This document shows positions 1-9,000 of a stretch of 35,635 bases of DNA, in pieces; position 1 is the stretch's first letter; each line of letters starts with the position of its first letter. The notes below the pieces were generated by a model. The model worked only from the letters and a program-made list of their open reading frames with translations. It was not told the DNA's origin and ran no database searches. The translations under genes were made by a program, and so were the position numbers. Source of the stretch: Alphaproteobacteria bacterium. GTDB taxonomy: Bacteria > Pseudomonadota > Alphaproteobacteria > JABAAW01 > JAHZMA01. Location of the stretch: positions 1 to 35,635 of the forward strand of contig JAHZMA010000021.1 of assembly GCA_022599575.1 (NCBI GenBank). The letters run 5' to 3'.

Positions 1-833
1 ACCCATTTTTGCGCGCATAATTTCGCCAAAACCGCCACTCTGCTGATAATCGCAGGTCGCTCGGTTGCCGATACCACCCCACGCGCATCTAACAGATTAA
101 AATAATGGCTGGCTTGCAAGCAAAATTCGTAAGCGGGTAACATTAAATCCTCATCAATCATGCGCTTACATTCACGCTCGGCATTATCAAAATAGCTTCG
201 CAACATTGCCACATCAGCCAATTCAAAATTATAGCGCGAATGTTCACGCTCGGCTTGCTTGTAAATATCGCCATAGGATAATGTATCATTATAGCGTAAA
301 TCATAGACATCATCCACGCCTTGAATAAACATTGCCAACCGTTCAAGCCCGTAAGTTAATTCGGTGCTGGGCAGGGTGCATTCTAACCCTCCTACTTGCT
401 GAAAATAGGTGAATTGGCTTACTTCCATACCATCACACCATATTTCCCAACCCAAGCCAGACGCGCCCAAAGTAGGGCTTTCCCAATCATCTTCTACAAA
501 GCGAATATCATGCTTTTGATGGTCGATGCCGATGGTTGCCAGCGATTTCAAATATAATTCCTGACTGTCTTTCGGGCTTGGCTTTAACAAGGCTTGAAAC
601 TGATAATAATGTTGTAACCGATTGGGGTGGTCGCCATAGCGGCCATCAGCGGGGCGACGGCAAGCCTGCACATAGGCGGCCTTCCATTCTTTGTTGCCCA
701 ATGCGCGCAAGGTTGTGGCGGGGTGGAAAGTGCCTGCGCCCACTTGCAGATCAAGCGGTTGCAGAATCACGCATCCCTTGTCAGCCCAATAGTCTTTTAA
801 GGCGGCTATCATATTCTGAAAATTTAACGGCAT
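1..833 (-). CDS. glyQ: Glycyl-tRNA synthetase alpha subunit, 3' end cut by window edge
   Basis: Reading the minus strand from the ATG at 833 gives an uninterrupted frame of 277 codons to the window edge. It begins [20 protein letters not shown] and contains [54 protein letters not shown] and [13 protein letters not shown], all hallmarks of the alpha chain of the (alpha-beta)2 bacterial glycyl-tRNA synthetase. The alpha chain binds glycine and ATP and forms glycyl-adenylate; the beta chain, expected just beyond position 1, supports tRNA recognition. The family is usually about 300 residues, so only some 20-30 C-terminal residues should be missing. The gene is divergent from carB across a 198-base gap. 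No frameshift or odd residue is seen. Identification is by recalled family similarity and is very secure. Confidence 0.96.
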   Translation of the reverse strand, partial: MPLNFQNMIAALKDYWADKGCVILQPLDLQVGAGTFHPATTLRALGNKEWKAAYVQACRRPADGRYGDHPNRLQHYYQFQALLKPSPKDSQELYLKSLATIGIDHQKHDIRFVEDDWESPTLGASGLGWEIWCDGMEVSQFTYFQQVGGLECTLPSTELTYGLERLAMFIQGVDDVYDLRYNDTLSYGDIYKQAEREHSRYNFELADVAMLRSYFDNAERECKRMIDEDLMLPAYEFCLQASHYFNLLDARGVVSATERPAIISRVAVLAKLCAQKW

Positions 834-854
834 AGAAAATTCATTTTTAAGTTA

Positions 855-868
855 GACAATATATTGTC
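855..868. promoter_or_regulatory. 14-bp perfect palindrome upstream of glyQ
   Basis: The sequence gacaatatattgtc is a perfect inverted repeat 22 bases upstream of the glyQ start codon. It could be an operator for a dimeric repressor, or a chance AT-rich palindrome. Its minus-strand copy also contains TTGACA, but no convincing -10 box lies 16-18 bases downstream. Confidence 0.3.
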
Positions 869-957
869 AATAAATAGCTTGCCCACCCCCATCGCGTCAA
901 GGGGGCAAAATGATAAAACGCGTATCGCAACAAAACTTTTCTTATTACAAAACTTTC

Positions 958-986
958 TTGCATAAAATCAGAATCACCTTTATGAA
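958..986 (+). promoter_or_regulatory. Candidate sigma70 promoter of carB
   Basis: TTGCAT (958-963) and TATGAA (981-986) are separated by 17 bases and would start transcription about 40 bases before the carB ATG. Each box is an imperfect match to consensus. The -35 resembles TTGCAA, which is used at two better-supported promoters in this window. Confidence 0.35.
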
Positions 987-1031
987 TGTTTTATAGTTTA
1001 ATATAACAACTCCCATTCATGCAAAATTATA

Positions 1032-4000
1032 ATGCCAAAATTTGACGATATAAAATCAGTAATGATTATTGGTGCAGGTCCGATTGTTATCGGGCAGGCA
1101 TGCGAGTTTGATTATTCAGGCACGCAAGCGTGTCGTGCGCTGAAAGAAGAGGGCTTGCGGGTGATATTGATGAATTCAAATCCCGCCACCATTATGACTG
1201 ACCCCGAATTAGCCGATGCCACTTATATCGAGCCTATCACGCCTGAATTTGCCGAATTAATCATCAAAAAAGAACGCCCCGATGCGTTACTGCCCACAAT
1301 GGGTGGGCAAACCGCGTTGAATACTGCGCTTGAATTAGAGCGCACAGGTGTGCTTGCAAAATATAACGTGAAGATGATTGGCGCCAAAGCCGATGTGATT
1401 GATAAGGCGGAAGATAGGCAAAAATTCAAAGATGCCATGACCAAAATAGGTTTGGAAACCCCGCGCGCCACTCAAATTACGCATATTGACCAAGCTGATG
1501 ATGCGCTCGAAAAAGTAGGCTTGCCCGTGATTATTCGCCCCGCTTTCACATTGGGCGGTATTGGTGGCGGTGTTGCCTATAACCGCGATGATTATCGTAA
1601 ATTGGTGGATAAAGGCTTGCGCGCCTCACCCGTTACGGCAGTGTTGGTAGAAGAATCGGTGCTGGGCTGGAAAGAATTTGAAATGGAAGTGGTGCGCGAT
1701 AGTGCCGATAATTGCATCATCATTTGTTCGATTGAAAATATCGACCCGATGGGTGTGCATACGGGTGATTCTGTCACAGTTGCGCCTGCGCTTACCCTCA
1801 CCGATAAAGAATATCAGCGTATGCGTGATGCATCGCTGGCAGTGTTGCGCGAAATTGGCGTGGATACGGGCGGGTCGAATGTGCAATTTGCGGTTAATCC
1901 TGAAAATGGGCGCATGGTGGTGATTGAAATGAATCCGCGCGTATCGCGCTCATCGGCATTGGCATCAAAAGCGACTGGCTTTCCGATTGCTAAAATTGCT
2001 ACCAAACTTGCGATCGGCTACACGCTAGATGAATTAGATAACGCCATCACCAAAAACACCCCTGCCAGTTTTGAGCCAACCATTGATTATGTGGTGGTGA
2101 AAATTCCACGCTTTGCGTTTGAAAAATTCAAAGGCGTTTCTAGTGAATTAAACACCGCCATGAAATCGGTAGGCGAGGCAATGGCAATCGGGCGCAATTT
2201 TCCTGAAGCATTACAAAAAGCGTATCGGTCGCTAGAAAATGGCTTTAGCGGTTTAGATAATGTCGCGATTGCTGGCGCGCCTGATAAAGATGCCATTAAG
2301 GCAGCATTAGCGCAATCGCACCCTGCAAGGTTAAGGCGGGCGGCACAAGCCATGCGGCACGGGCTTAGCTGCGAAGAAATTGCTAACGTCACCAAGATTG
2401 ATATATGGTTTTTGCGCTATATTGAAGCGATTGTGAATGAAGAGAATAAACTGATAGATACAGATGTTATCACGCCCAATCAGATGAAATATCTCAAAGA
2501 GCTGGGTTTTTCCGATGAACGTATTGCCTTATTAACGGGTAAGAAACCGCATCAGATTTGCAAAGTTAGAAAAAGAATGCGGATTGAGCCAGTCTTTAAG
2601 CGCATCGATAGCTGTGCGGCTGAATTTGCTACCGACACCTCTTATATGTATAGCACCTATCATCATCAAGGCGTTTGCGAAGCTAAACCAACCGACCGCG
2701 ATAAGGTGGTGATTTTAGGCGGTGGCCCGAACAGAATTGGGCAGGGAATTGAGTTTGACTATTGCTGTGTGCATGCCTGTATGGCAATGCGCGAGGCAGG
2801 TTATGAAACCATCATGATTAATTGTAATCCTGAAACAATCTCTACCGATTATGATACATCTGACCGTTTATATTTCGAACCATTAAGCGATGAAAATGTG
2901 CTAGATATTATTCGCACCGAGCAGAAAAATGGCAGGCTAAAAGGTGTTATCGTGCAGTTTGGTGGACAGACGCCGCTGAAATTAGCGCAGTTTTTAAGCG
3001 CGAATCACGTACCAATTATTGGCACATCACCCGATGCCATTGATTTGGCAGAAGATAGAGAGCGTTTTCAAAAATTATTGAAGAAATATCAGCTACGGCA
3101 ACCCGCCAATGGTATCGCCAAAAGTGTTCGCAAAGCAGTGGCAATAGCGCAAAAAATTGGCTTTCCAGTGGTGATCCGTCCCTCTTATGTGTTGGGTGGT
3201 AGGGCGATGGAAATCGTTAATGATAGCGAGCATCTCAAAAATTATATGCAAAGCGCGGTGAAAGTATCGGGTAAAAATCCTGTGCTGATTGACTATTATC
3301 TGCAAGATGCGATTGAGGTGGATGTTGATGCCCTATGCGATGGCACCGATGTTTATATTGCGGGTGTGATGGAACATATTGAAGAAGCAGGCATTCATTC
3401 GGGTGATTCTGCCTGTTCATTGCCCGTTTATTCGTTGCAAGATGAAATAGTCGCCGAAATGGAACGGCAAACCAAAATTTTAGCACTTGCGTTGAATGTG
3501 CAAGGGCTTATCAATATTCAATTCGCCATTAAAGACGATATGGTGTATTTGCTAGAAGTTAATCCGCGCGCCAGTAGAACAATCCCGTTTATTGCCAAAG
3601 CCACAAGGGTGCCGATTGCCAAATATGCGGCGCGTATCGCCATTGGTGAAAAAATTACTGATACTAATTTTCCAAAAGATGGTAGAAATACATTAAAACA
3701 TTTCTATGTGAAAGAATCCGTATTTCCATTTTCACGTTTTCCGGGCGCTGATGTATTACTAGGTCCTGAAATGCGCTCGACTGGCGAAGTAATGGGCTGG
3801 GCAAAGGATTTCCCCAGTGCATTTGCTAAAGCGCAGATTGGTGCAGGCACGCATCTGCCCAATGGTGGTAAAGTGTTTGTTTCGGTGAAAGACCAAGATA
3901 AATCGTTTTTTGTAACATTGGCGCATAGCATACAAGCGTTAGGCTTTACTATCTGCGCCACTGGTGGCACGCAACGCTATTTAGCAGAACAGGGTTTAAA

Positions 4001-4250
4001 CGATATTCAGCTGGTGAATAAAGTGCTAGAAGGCTCGCCGCATATTGTTGACGCCATGATTAATGGCGAGATTGATTTGGTGATTAACACCACTGATGGG
4101 TTGAAAGCGATTGAGGATTCACGCGAATTACGGCAAACGGCATTGATGCGTAGCATTCCTTATTGCACCACCCGTGCTGGCGCAAAAGCCATTATATTTG
4201 CCTTGCAGGCGATGGATAATAAACAGCACCTTACAGTGCAGGCGTTGTAG
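1032..4250 (+). CDS. carB: Carbamoyl-phosphate synthase large chain
   Basis: The 1072-residue product has the full length and order of CarB. An N-terminal ATP-grasp half makes carboxyphosphate (roughly 1-400, starting [20 protein letters not shown]). A linking oligomerisation region spans about 400-550. A second ATP-grasp half makes carbamoyl phosphate (about 555-935, opening with [20 protein letters not shown]). The C-terminal MGS-like allosteric domain (about 936-1072) contains [15 protein letters not shown]. With the small chain CarA, it converts glutamine, bicarbonate and two ATP into carbamoyl phosphate for pyrimidine and arginine synthesis. The two halves are homologous, as usual for the family. 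carA is not directly upstream, where glyQ lies on the opposite strand, so the glutaminase subunit must be encoded elsewhere. No strong Shine-Dalgarno precedes the ATG. greA follows after 361 bases. Confidence 0.98.
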   Translation: MPKFDDIKSVMIIGAGPIVIGQACEFDYSGTQACRALKEEGLRVILMNSNPATIMTDPELADATYIEPITPEFAELIIKKERPDALLPTMGGQTALNTALELERTGVLAKYNVKMIGAKADVIDKAEDRQKFKDAMTKIGLETPRATQITHIDQADDALEKVGLPVIIRPAFTLGGIGGGVAYNRDDYRKLVDKGLRASPVTAVLVEESVLGWKEFEMEVVRDSADNCIIICSIENIDPMGVHTGDSVTVAPALTLTDKEYQRMRDASLAVLREIGVDTGGSNVQFAVNPENGRMVVIEMNPRVSRSSALASKATGFPIAKIATKLAIGYTLDELDNAITKNTPASFEPTIDYVVVKIPRFAFEKFKGVSSELNTAMKSVGEAMAIGRNFPEALQKAYRSLENGFSGLDNVAIAGAPDKDAIKAALAQSHPARLRRAAQAMRHGLSCEEIANVTKIDIWFLRYIEAIVNEENKLIDTDVITPNQMKYLKELGFSDERIALLTGKKPHQICKVRKRMRIEPVFKRIDSCAAEFATDTSYMYSTYHHQGVCEAKPTDRDKVVILGGGPNRIGQGIEFDYCCVHACMAMREAGYETIMINCNPETISTDYDTSDRLYFEPLSDENVLDIIRTEQKNGRLKGVIVQFGGQTPLKLAQFLSANHVPIIGTSPDAIDLAEDRERFQKLLKKYQLRQPANGIAKSVRKAVAIAQKIGFPVVIRPSYVLGGRAMEIVNDSEHLKNYMQSAVKVSGKNPVLIDYYLQDAIEVDVDALCDGTDVYIAGVMEHIEEAGIHSGDSACSLPVYSLQDEIVAEMERQTKILALALNVQGLINIQFAIKDDMVYLLEVNPRASRTIPFIAKATRVPIAKYAARIAIGEKITDTNFPKDGRNTLKHFYVKESVFPFSRFPGADVLLGPEMRSTGEVMGWAKDFPSAFAKAQIGAGTHLPNGGKVFVSVKDQDKSFFVTLAHSIQALGFTICATGGTQRYLAEQGLNDIQLVNKVLEGSPHIVDAMINGEIDLVINTTDGLKAIEDSRELRQTALMRSIPYCTTRAGAKAIIFALQAMDNKQHLTVQAL

Positions 4251-4289
4251 ATTTATAATATGGGAGGCTTTGCGGCTTGGGTTTCATAG

Positions 4290-4317
4290 TATCAAGGGGG
4301 GGCAACTTCTCGGCGGG
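4290..4317 (+). repeat. Truncated copy of the hairpin repeat found after the giant lipoprotein gene
   Basis: This stretch has tatcaag followed by a G-run, then caacttctcgg and a G-rich end. It matches the left half of the large hairpin at 13246-13323, but lacks the five-base insertion and the complementary right arm. It therefore looks like a decayed or half copy of the same dispersed element. Confidence 0.5.
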
Positions 4318-4362
4318 CGCTTGCTTAATATAAATATCCCGTGTGTCAGCCATACTTCTCCG

Positions 4363-4420
4363 CGTCATTTCGTGCTACTGTGCAATCAGAGATTGCGCAG
4401 TGTAAGAGACACGGAATCCA
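4363..4420. repeat. Solo nested-hairpin repeat, CGTC...CCA family
   Basis: CGTC (4363-4366) is followed by ATTTCGTG (4367-4374). That arm pairs, with one G-T, with CACGGAAT (4410-4417), which is followed by CCA. Inside lies a second stem, 4377-4387 with 4391-4401 (10 of 11 pairs, 3-base loop). The outer layout, CGTC + stem + CCA, matches the left terminus of the GIY-YIG cassette at 13475-13502, here with a larger inner hairpin. Confidence 0.5.
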
Positions 4421-4511
4421 CAATGCGAGGGCGCAAGCCCTCACCGAAAATGTCCAACCCATGCCCATCGCTGTTATTCAATATTAACTACACTTGATTT
4501 TTATCAAAATT

Positions 4512-4540
4512 TTGACTATATTAGGAATTGGATTAATAAT
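4512..4540 (+). promoter_or_regulatory. sigma70-type promoter of greA
   Basis: TTGACT (4512-4517) and AATAAT (4535-4540) are spaced by 17 bases, each matching the consensus hexamer at five of six positions. Transcription would begin near 4547, giving a leader of about 65 bases before the preferred greA start codon. Confidence 0.6.
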
Positions 4541-4560
4541 TAAATATGTAGTGAGATTAG

Positions 4561-4589
4561 GAATTATGTTATGAGCATAATTCTTTTTT
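4561..4589 (+). terminator. Intrinsic-terminator-like hairpin in the greA leader
   Basis: GAATTATG (4561-4568) and CATAATTC (4576-4583) form an 8-bp stem with a 7-base loop, followed at once by six T residues (4584-4589). It lies between the predicted transcription start and the greA start codon, so it could end short leader transcripts of about 40 nt. The stem is AT-rich and therefore weak as a terminator. Confidence 0.45.
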
Positions 4590-4611
4590 GTTTGTAAAAG
4601 GTTTTGATGAG

Positions 4612-5088
4612 ATGAATGATAAATTTCCGATAACAGTGTCGGGCTTCGCCACCATGCAAGAGGAGCTGAGACAACTTAAAACTGATGAACGCCCTGCAGT
4701 GATTAAAGCAATTGCCGAAGCGCGTGAGCATGGTGATTTGTCAGAAAATGCCGAATATCATGCCGCCCGTGAAAAGCAAAGCATGATTGAGGGGCGTATA
4801 TCTTTATTAGAAGATCGCATTAGCCGTGCTGAAGTGATTGATGTTTCAACATTAAGCGGTAAAGTCGTCATGTTTGGTGCATATGTTACCCTTGTTGATG
4901 AAGCTGATGATAGTGAAGTGACATGGCAGATTATCGGCGAATATGAAGCCGATATTTCAAATGGTCAGATTTCAGTAACATCGCCGATTGCCCGTGCGCT
5001 GATCGGCAAGGAAGAGGGCGAGATGATTGAGGTGCAAACCCCCAAAGGTAAGCGCGGATACGAAATTATAAAAGTTGCCTATAAATAA
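4612..5088 (+). CDS. greA: Transcription elongation factor GreA
   Basis: The chosen ATG (4612) gives 158 residues, the normal GreA length. It follows an AAAGG sequence with about 10 bases of spacing, whereas the upstream TTG (4588) adds eight unconserved residues. GreA enters the RNA polymerase secondary channel and stimulates cleavage of backtracked RNA. The N-terminal coiled coil spans about residues 12-75, with the GDLSENAEY tip carrying the conserved acidic residues D42 and E45. A C-terminal FKBP-like domain follows (about 83-158, ending [14 protein letters not shown]). carB followed by greA is a familiar alphaproteobacterial arrangement. The leader carries its own promoter and a terminator-like hairpin, suggesting attenuation (inference). 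msrB follows after 63 bases. Confidence 0.97.
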   Translation: MNDKFPITVSGFATMQEELRQLKTDERPAVIKAIAEAREHGDLSENAEYHAAREKQSMIEGRISLLEDRISRAEVIDVSTLSGKVVMFGAYVTLVDEADDSEVTWQIIGEYEADISNGQISVTSPIARALIGKEEGEMIEVQTPKGKRGYEIIKVAYK

Positions 5089-5151
5089 TGCTATTGATAC
5101 AATATTAATGTTATAGTAGCATTATTGTTGCATCATAAAAAGGATATGCTG

Positions 5152-5571
5152 ATGGAAAAAGTCACTCGCACTGAAGAAGAATGGAAATTAATGCTTTCCG
5201 ATGAAGCCTATAAAGTAACGCGCAAACATGGTACTGAACGCGCCCATACGGGTGAATATAACGATAACAAAGAAGAGGGGCTATATCATTGCGTCTGTTG
5301 TGATTTATCGCTTTTTCATTCCGAAGATAAGTTTGATTCTGGCACAGGCTGGCCTAGCTTTACACAACCCGTTATCCATAATCACCTTGAATCGAAGGAA
5401 GACCGTAGCTTTTTGATGAGTCGCACCGAAGTGCATTGTGCGCGTTGCGATGCTCATTTGGGGCATGTGTTTACTGATGGCCCTTTGCCGAAAGGCTTGC
5501 GCTATTGCATCAATTCGGTGGCATTGAAATTCACTGCTGGTGCAAAAAAGCCTAATAGCGTGTCATTATAA
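5152..5571 (+). CDS. msrB: Peptide-methionine (R)-S-oxide reductase
   Basis: From the ATG at 5152 the protein has 139 residues. This start sits seven bases after AAAAGGA; the ATG at 5146 is too close to it, and the TTG at 5125 lies before it. MsrB reduces the R epimer of methionine sulfoxide in damaged proteins. The structural zinc site is formed by C47 and C50 (HCVCCD) and by C96 and C99 (HCARCD). The catalytic cysteine is C119 in RYCINS. The segment GTGWPSF has Thr where many MsrBs have a resolving Cys (GCGWPSF), so recycling probably uses another cysteine or direct thioredoxin attack (inference). The gene ends five bases before atpI. Confidence 0.96.
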   Translation: MEKVTRTEEEWKLMLSDEAYKVTRKHGTERAHTGEYNDNKEEGLYHCVCCDLSLFHSEDKFDSGTGWPSFTQPVIHNHLESKEDRSFLMSRTEVHCARCDAHLGHVFTDGPLPKGLRYCINSVALKFTAGAKKPNSVSL

Positions 5572-5576
5572 CTGTT

Positions 5577-5966
5577 TTGACACAAGATAATCAACCAGAC
5601 CAAAAGCCAGATAGACGCGCAGAGAAGCTGAAAGATAAAGGCATTACGAATCAATTAGATGCGCTTGATACAAAAATCAGCACTGCCAAAGAAAAACATA
5701 ACCCAAAACCAAAACAAGGCGCGCTGAGCGATAGTGCAGGTATCGGCATGGGGTTTCGGATGGCAGTTGAGATGATGGCGGCGGTTTTTGTAGGCGTGTT
5801 TTTGGGCTATCAGCTTGATAAATGGCTTGATAGCAGTCCATTATTTCTATTGTTATTGTTTTTTTTAGGGATTGTTACGGGTTTTTGGAATATCATCAAA
5901 ACGGCGCAAAAATTTGAACAAAGACAAGCCGAACAAAATAAAAAAAATGACACAGAAATAAAATGA
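5577..5966 (+). CDS. atpI: ATP synthase protein I (AtpI/AtpZ-type)
   Basis: This is a 129-residue protein with a long charged N-terminus (about 1-55). Two hydrophobic helices follow (about 60-80 and 88-107) around GYQLDKWLDSSPLFL, then a basic/acidic tail. The pattern fits the small proteins encoded at the head of F0 operons, which are thought to help c-ring assembly or Mg2+/Ca2+ handling. The start is a TTG with no clear Shine-Dalgarno. The next in-frame ATG falls close to the first helix and would remove the charged region typical of alphaproteobacterial members. In related genomes this gene directly precedes atpB. Here atpB is 8.2 kb downstream, after a giant lipoprotein gene and a GIY-YIG cassette. 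Confidence 0.82.
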   Translation: MTQDNQPDQKPDRRAEKLKDKGITNQLDALDTKISTAKEKHNPKPKQGALSDSAGIGMGFRMAVEMMAAVFVGVFLGYQLDKWLDSSPLFLLLLFFLGIVTGFWNIIKTAQKFEQRQAEQNKKNDTEIK

Positions 5967-6027
5967 TGGGTTAGCACTAATTTTTTCTAGGAAATAATAT
6001 ATTTAACTGTTATGATTATAGTGACGG

Positions 6028-6071
6028 AGTCATTTTAGAGTTAAATGACTATTATTTAGGCAAATTTGCCT
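6028..6071 (+). promoter_or_regulatory. Two consecutive hairpins in the leader of the giant lipoprotein gene
   Basis: AGTCATTT (6028-6035) pairs with AAATGACT (6043-6050) across a 7-base loop. Seven bases later, aggcaaatttgcct (6058-6071) is a perfect 14-bp palindrome ending four bases before the TAGGAG ribosome-binding site (6075-6080). They may be an operator plus a leader structure that affects translation. No factor can be named. Confidence 0.35.
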
Positions 6072-6087
6072 GTTTAGGAGTTAAGTC

Positions 6088-9000
6088 ATGAAAAACCTGT
6101 TATTTCCATTCGTTACACCTATCATTTTTTCAGTAATTTTTTCGGTTACGTTAACGGCTTGCGGCGGTGGTAGTGCTGGCGGTAGCGCAAGCAACCTTGA
6201 TAGTAATTTCACCCCTAGCGATGATTTTACGCTTAACCCGCTTGGCACGATAGAGAAATTCACCGCAAAAGATATTGATATTCCCACCTATAAAGATGGT
6301 GAAAATGATGTTGCCTATACCTCGCTCACCAAGATTGCTACTGATGCTACCACAGACAATCCTATCGATGTAATTTTGCATGGGTTGGCAGTGATGAAAA
6401 ATGACAACACTGCTTTTGAGCGCGACAATACGAATATTGACTGGAAAGATCAAGCCAATGATGCAGAGCTTAAAATCAATCGGGAAATCACATTATTGCG
6501 CGTTACTGCAGCTGAAAAATCACCAGCGGTTAAACTTACCTTCGGTGCTGATGGTGCTATATCGGGCGTAACGATTTATGGTGATCAAGAATATACAAAT
6601 GCCACTGCCGATAGAAGCAATATTTTCGACTTTACTTCTAACTATATGGTTTATATTAGCTGGAATCTGGCAAAAGATAGGGGCTCATTAAGCAACACAA
6701 CTGAAGATAACATTTACAATATTGATGGCATCATGCTTGCGGGTATTCAAACCGCTGATGGCAATATTCCTACATCAGGCTCGGCTGAATTTACGGGCAA
6801 GGGCAAGGGCGTTTATGGCAGTGAAACTGAAAACTATAATACTATTTTTGATGTTACGGCAAATGTTAATTTTGCGGGGCGTAGCCTTAGCTTAAATATT
6901 GGTGGCACGAAATGCACGGGCGATAATTGTAGCGATATCACTGACCAAAATATCTGGGATGGTTTGAATTTTAATTTAGCGGGTGCTTCAGCTTTACGTT
7001 TCACCAATGAAGCTGATGATGGTGCGGTTAATGCTATCGGTGCTGATATAACGCTTGGTAATGGTCTAGCAGGTAAGCTTGATGCAAGATTTTATGGTAA
7101 TGCTGGTGATGGTGCTAATGAATTAGGTGGCACATTCGCTTTCGTCAATGCGATCAATAAGAATTATTATTATGGCGCATTCGGTGCAAAGCGTGGTGAT
7201 ATTGAACTATTTGATAATACCAAATCCACGGCTGTTAATAGCGTTAATGAGATAGTGGCGGCAACCCCACAACCTGATAATATCACTACCAGCGGTTCGC
7301 TGACCACGATTAAAGATACAGATGCAACGCTACAAGGATTAGCAGTGTTTGCTAATAATAAAGCTGATTACAGTCGCGAAACAGATGAGGTTCTTTGGAG
7401 TAGTACAGATGATATTAGAATTAATCGGACAATCAATATCTCGCAAATTAATAATCCGCTAGCGGCTGTTACGCTCACTTTTGCAGGTAGCGATGCTTCA
7501 GTAAAAACCGCTTATGTGAATGAAACCTATCAAGCAGGCGATGCGACCTTTACGGTTGATAGAAGAGATATTTTCGGCTTTGATTCTGCTTATATGGCTT
7601 ATATCAGTTGGCGTTCGCAAAAAACCGAATTAGAATTAGGCAATGGCACCGATGATAGTCTTTACGATATTAGCGGCATGATGCTTGCGGGCATTCAAAC
7701 CGCTAATGACTCTATTTTTAAGCAATATAAGGTTAAGTTCACGGGCGCGGGCAAGGGCGTTTATGGCAATGTAGAAAATGACATTGTCACAAATGTTGAT
7801 ACTGTGTTTAATGTAACCGCAACTGTTGATTTTACGGCACGTGATGTTAAATTTAGCTTCAATAACACATGCAAAACAGCGGCTTGCGCTGATAAATCGG
7901 AAGATAGGCTAACAATTCTTGATTTTGACACAACTAAAATCAAATTTGCTGCTGATGCTGATGCTGACCCCACCAACAATATCAGCGGTGATGTAACGCT
8001 TGGTAACGGTCTAGCAGGCAGGCTTGATGCGCGCTTTTATGGTGGTAAGGCTGAAGAATTAGGTGGTACATTTGCCACAGTAGCCGAAACTGATAAACGC
8101 TATTATTATGGCGTATTTGGCACATCACGCAATGGCGTTACACCAGTTGATTTTATACACGGTGAAAATACCGATTTAAATGCGCTTGGCATGCTAGTGG
8201 TGGAAAATCCACCAGCGATTAATATTCCTGAAGATACCGATAATGTTGCCTATAATTCGCTCACCGCCATTTCCGATGCCGCTGATGCAGGTGCTGACGA
8301 TGCTACGCTAGATGTAACCTTGCATGGGTTGGCACTGTTTATCGATGATACCACTGACTATGAGCGCGCAACGACCGATACAGCATGGGCAGACCTTGAC
8401 ACTGCGGAAAATCTTAATACTGATAGGCAAATCACGCTATTGCGAAGTGATTCGCCTTTGCCAGCGGTCAAACTCACTTTTGATGATGAAGGCAAGATAT
8501 CAGCAGTAACGGTCTATGCTGACGAGAATCATACGGCAACGCTTGAAATGCCTGAATCTAAAAATGATTTCGTTAAAAGCAATGCTGATGGCTTAACAAT
8601 CACTGCCGATAGAAACACGATTTTCGGCTTTGATTCTAACTATATGGCTTATATCAGTTGGAGTTTGGAAAGAGTAAAAGCACAGTTGGGTAATGGCAAA
8701 ACAGATAGCATTTATAACAAAAACGGCATCATGCTTGCGGGTATTCAAACTGCTGGTGGCGATATACCCACATCAGACACGGCTAGTTTTGACGGGGCAG
8801 GTGCGGGCGTTTATGGCATTTTAGATGCAGATGATGTGCTGACCCGCTATAACACAATTTTCACGACAAATGCCATTGTTGATTTTTCTGCCCGCACAAT
8901 CGCTTTCACCACCACAGGCACGGCTTGTACCGTTGATGATAGCGCCCTTTGCACGGAAAACAACATTGATGCGACAATCCTTAATTCCCTTAACTTCAAC

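Larger units (their letters stand above)
4251..4611. other. 361-base carB-greA intergenic region
   Basis: No convincing gene is seen here. The left part holds remnants of repeats also found near the GIY-YIG cassette: a truncated copy at 4290-4317 and a nested hairpin at 4363-4420. A GAGGGC-gcaa-GCCCTC stem-loop (4427-4442) has no following T-run. The right part carries a good promoter (4512-4540) and a terminator-like hairpin (4561-4589) that belong to greA. Confidence 0.6.

Noticed and set aside
536-835. Plus-strand 99-codon frame
   Set aside because: It lies entirely antisense to glyQ, whose minus-strand translation is clearly conserved.
4174-4497. Plus-strand 107-codon frame across the carB end and the intergenic repeats
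   Set aside because: It overlaps carB in another frame and translates repeat DNA; no recognisable protein features.
5577-5966. Possible pseudogene status of atpI because of the TTG start and distance from atpB
   Set aside because: The frame is intact with both helices and a typical charged N-terminus; distance alone does not indicate decay.
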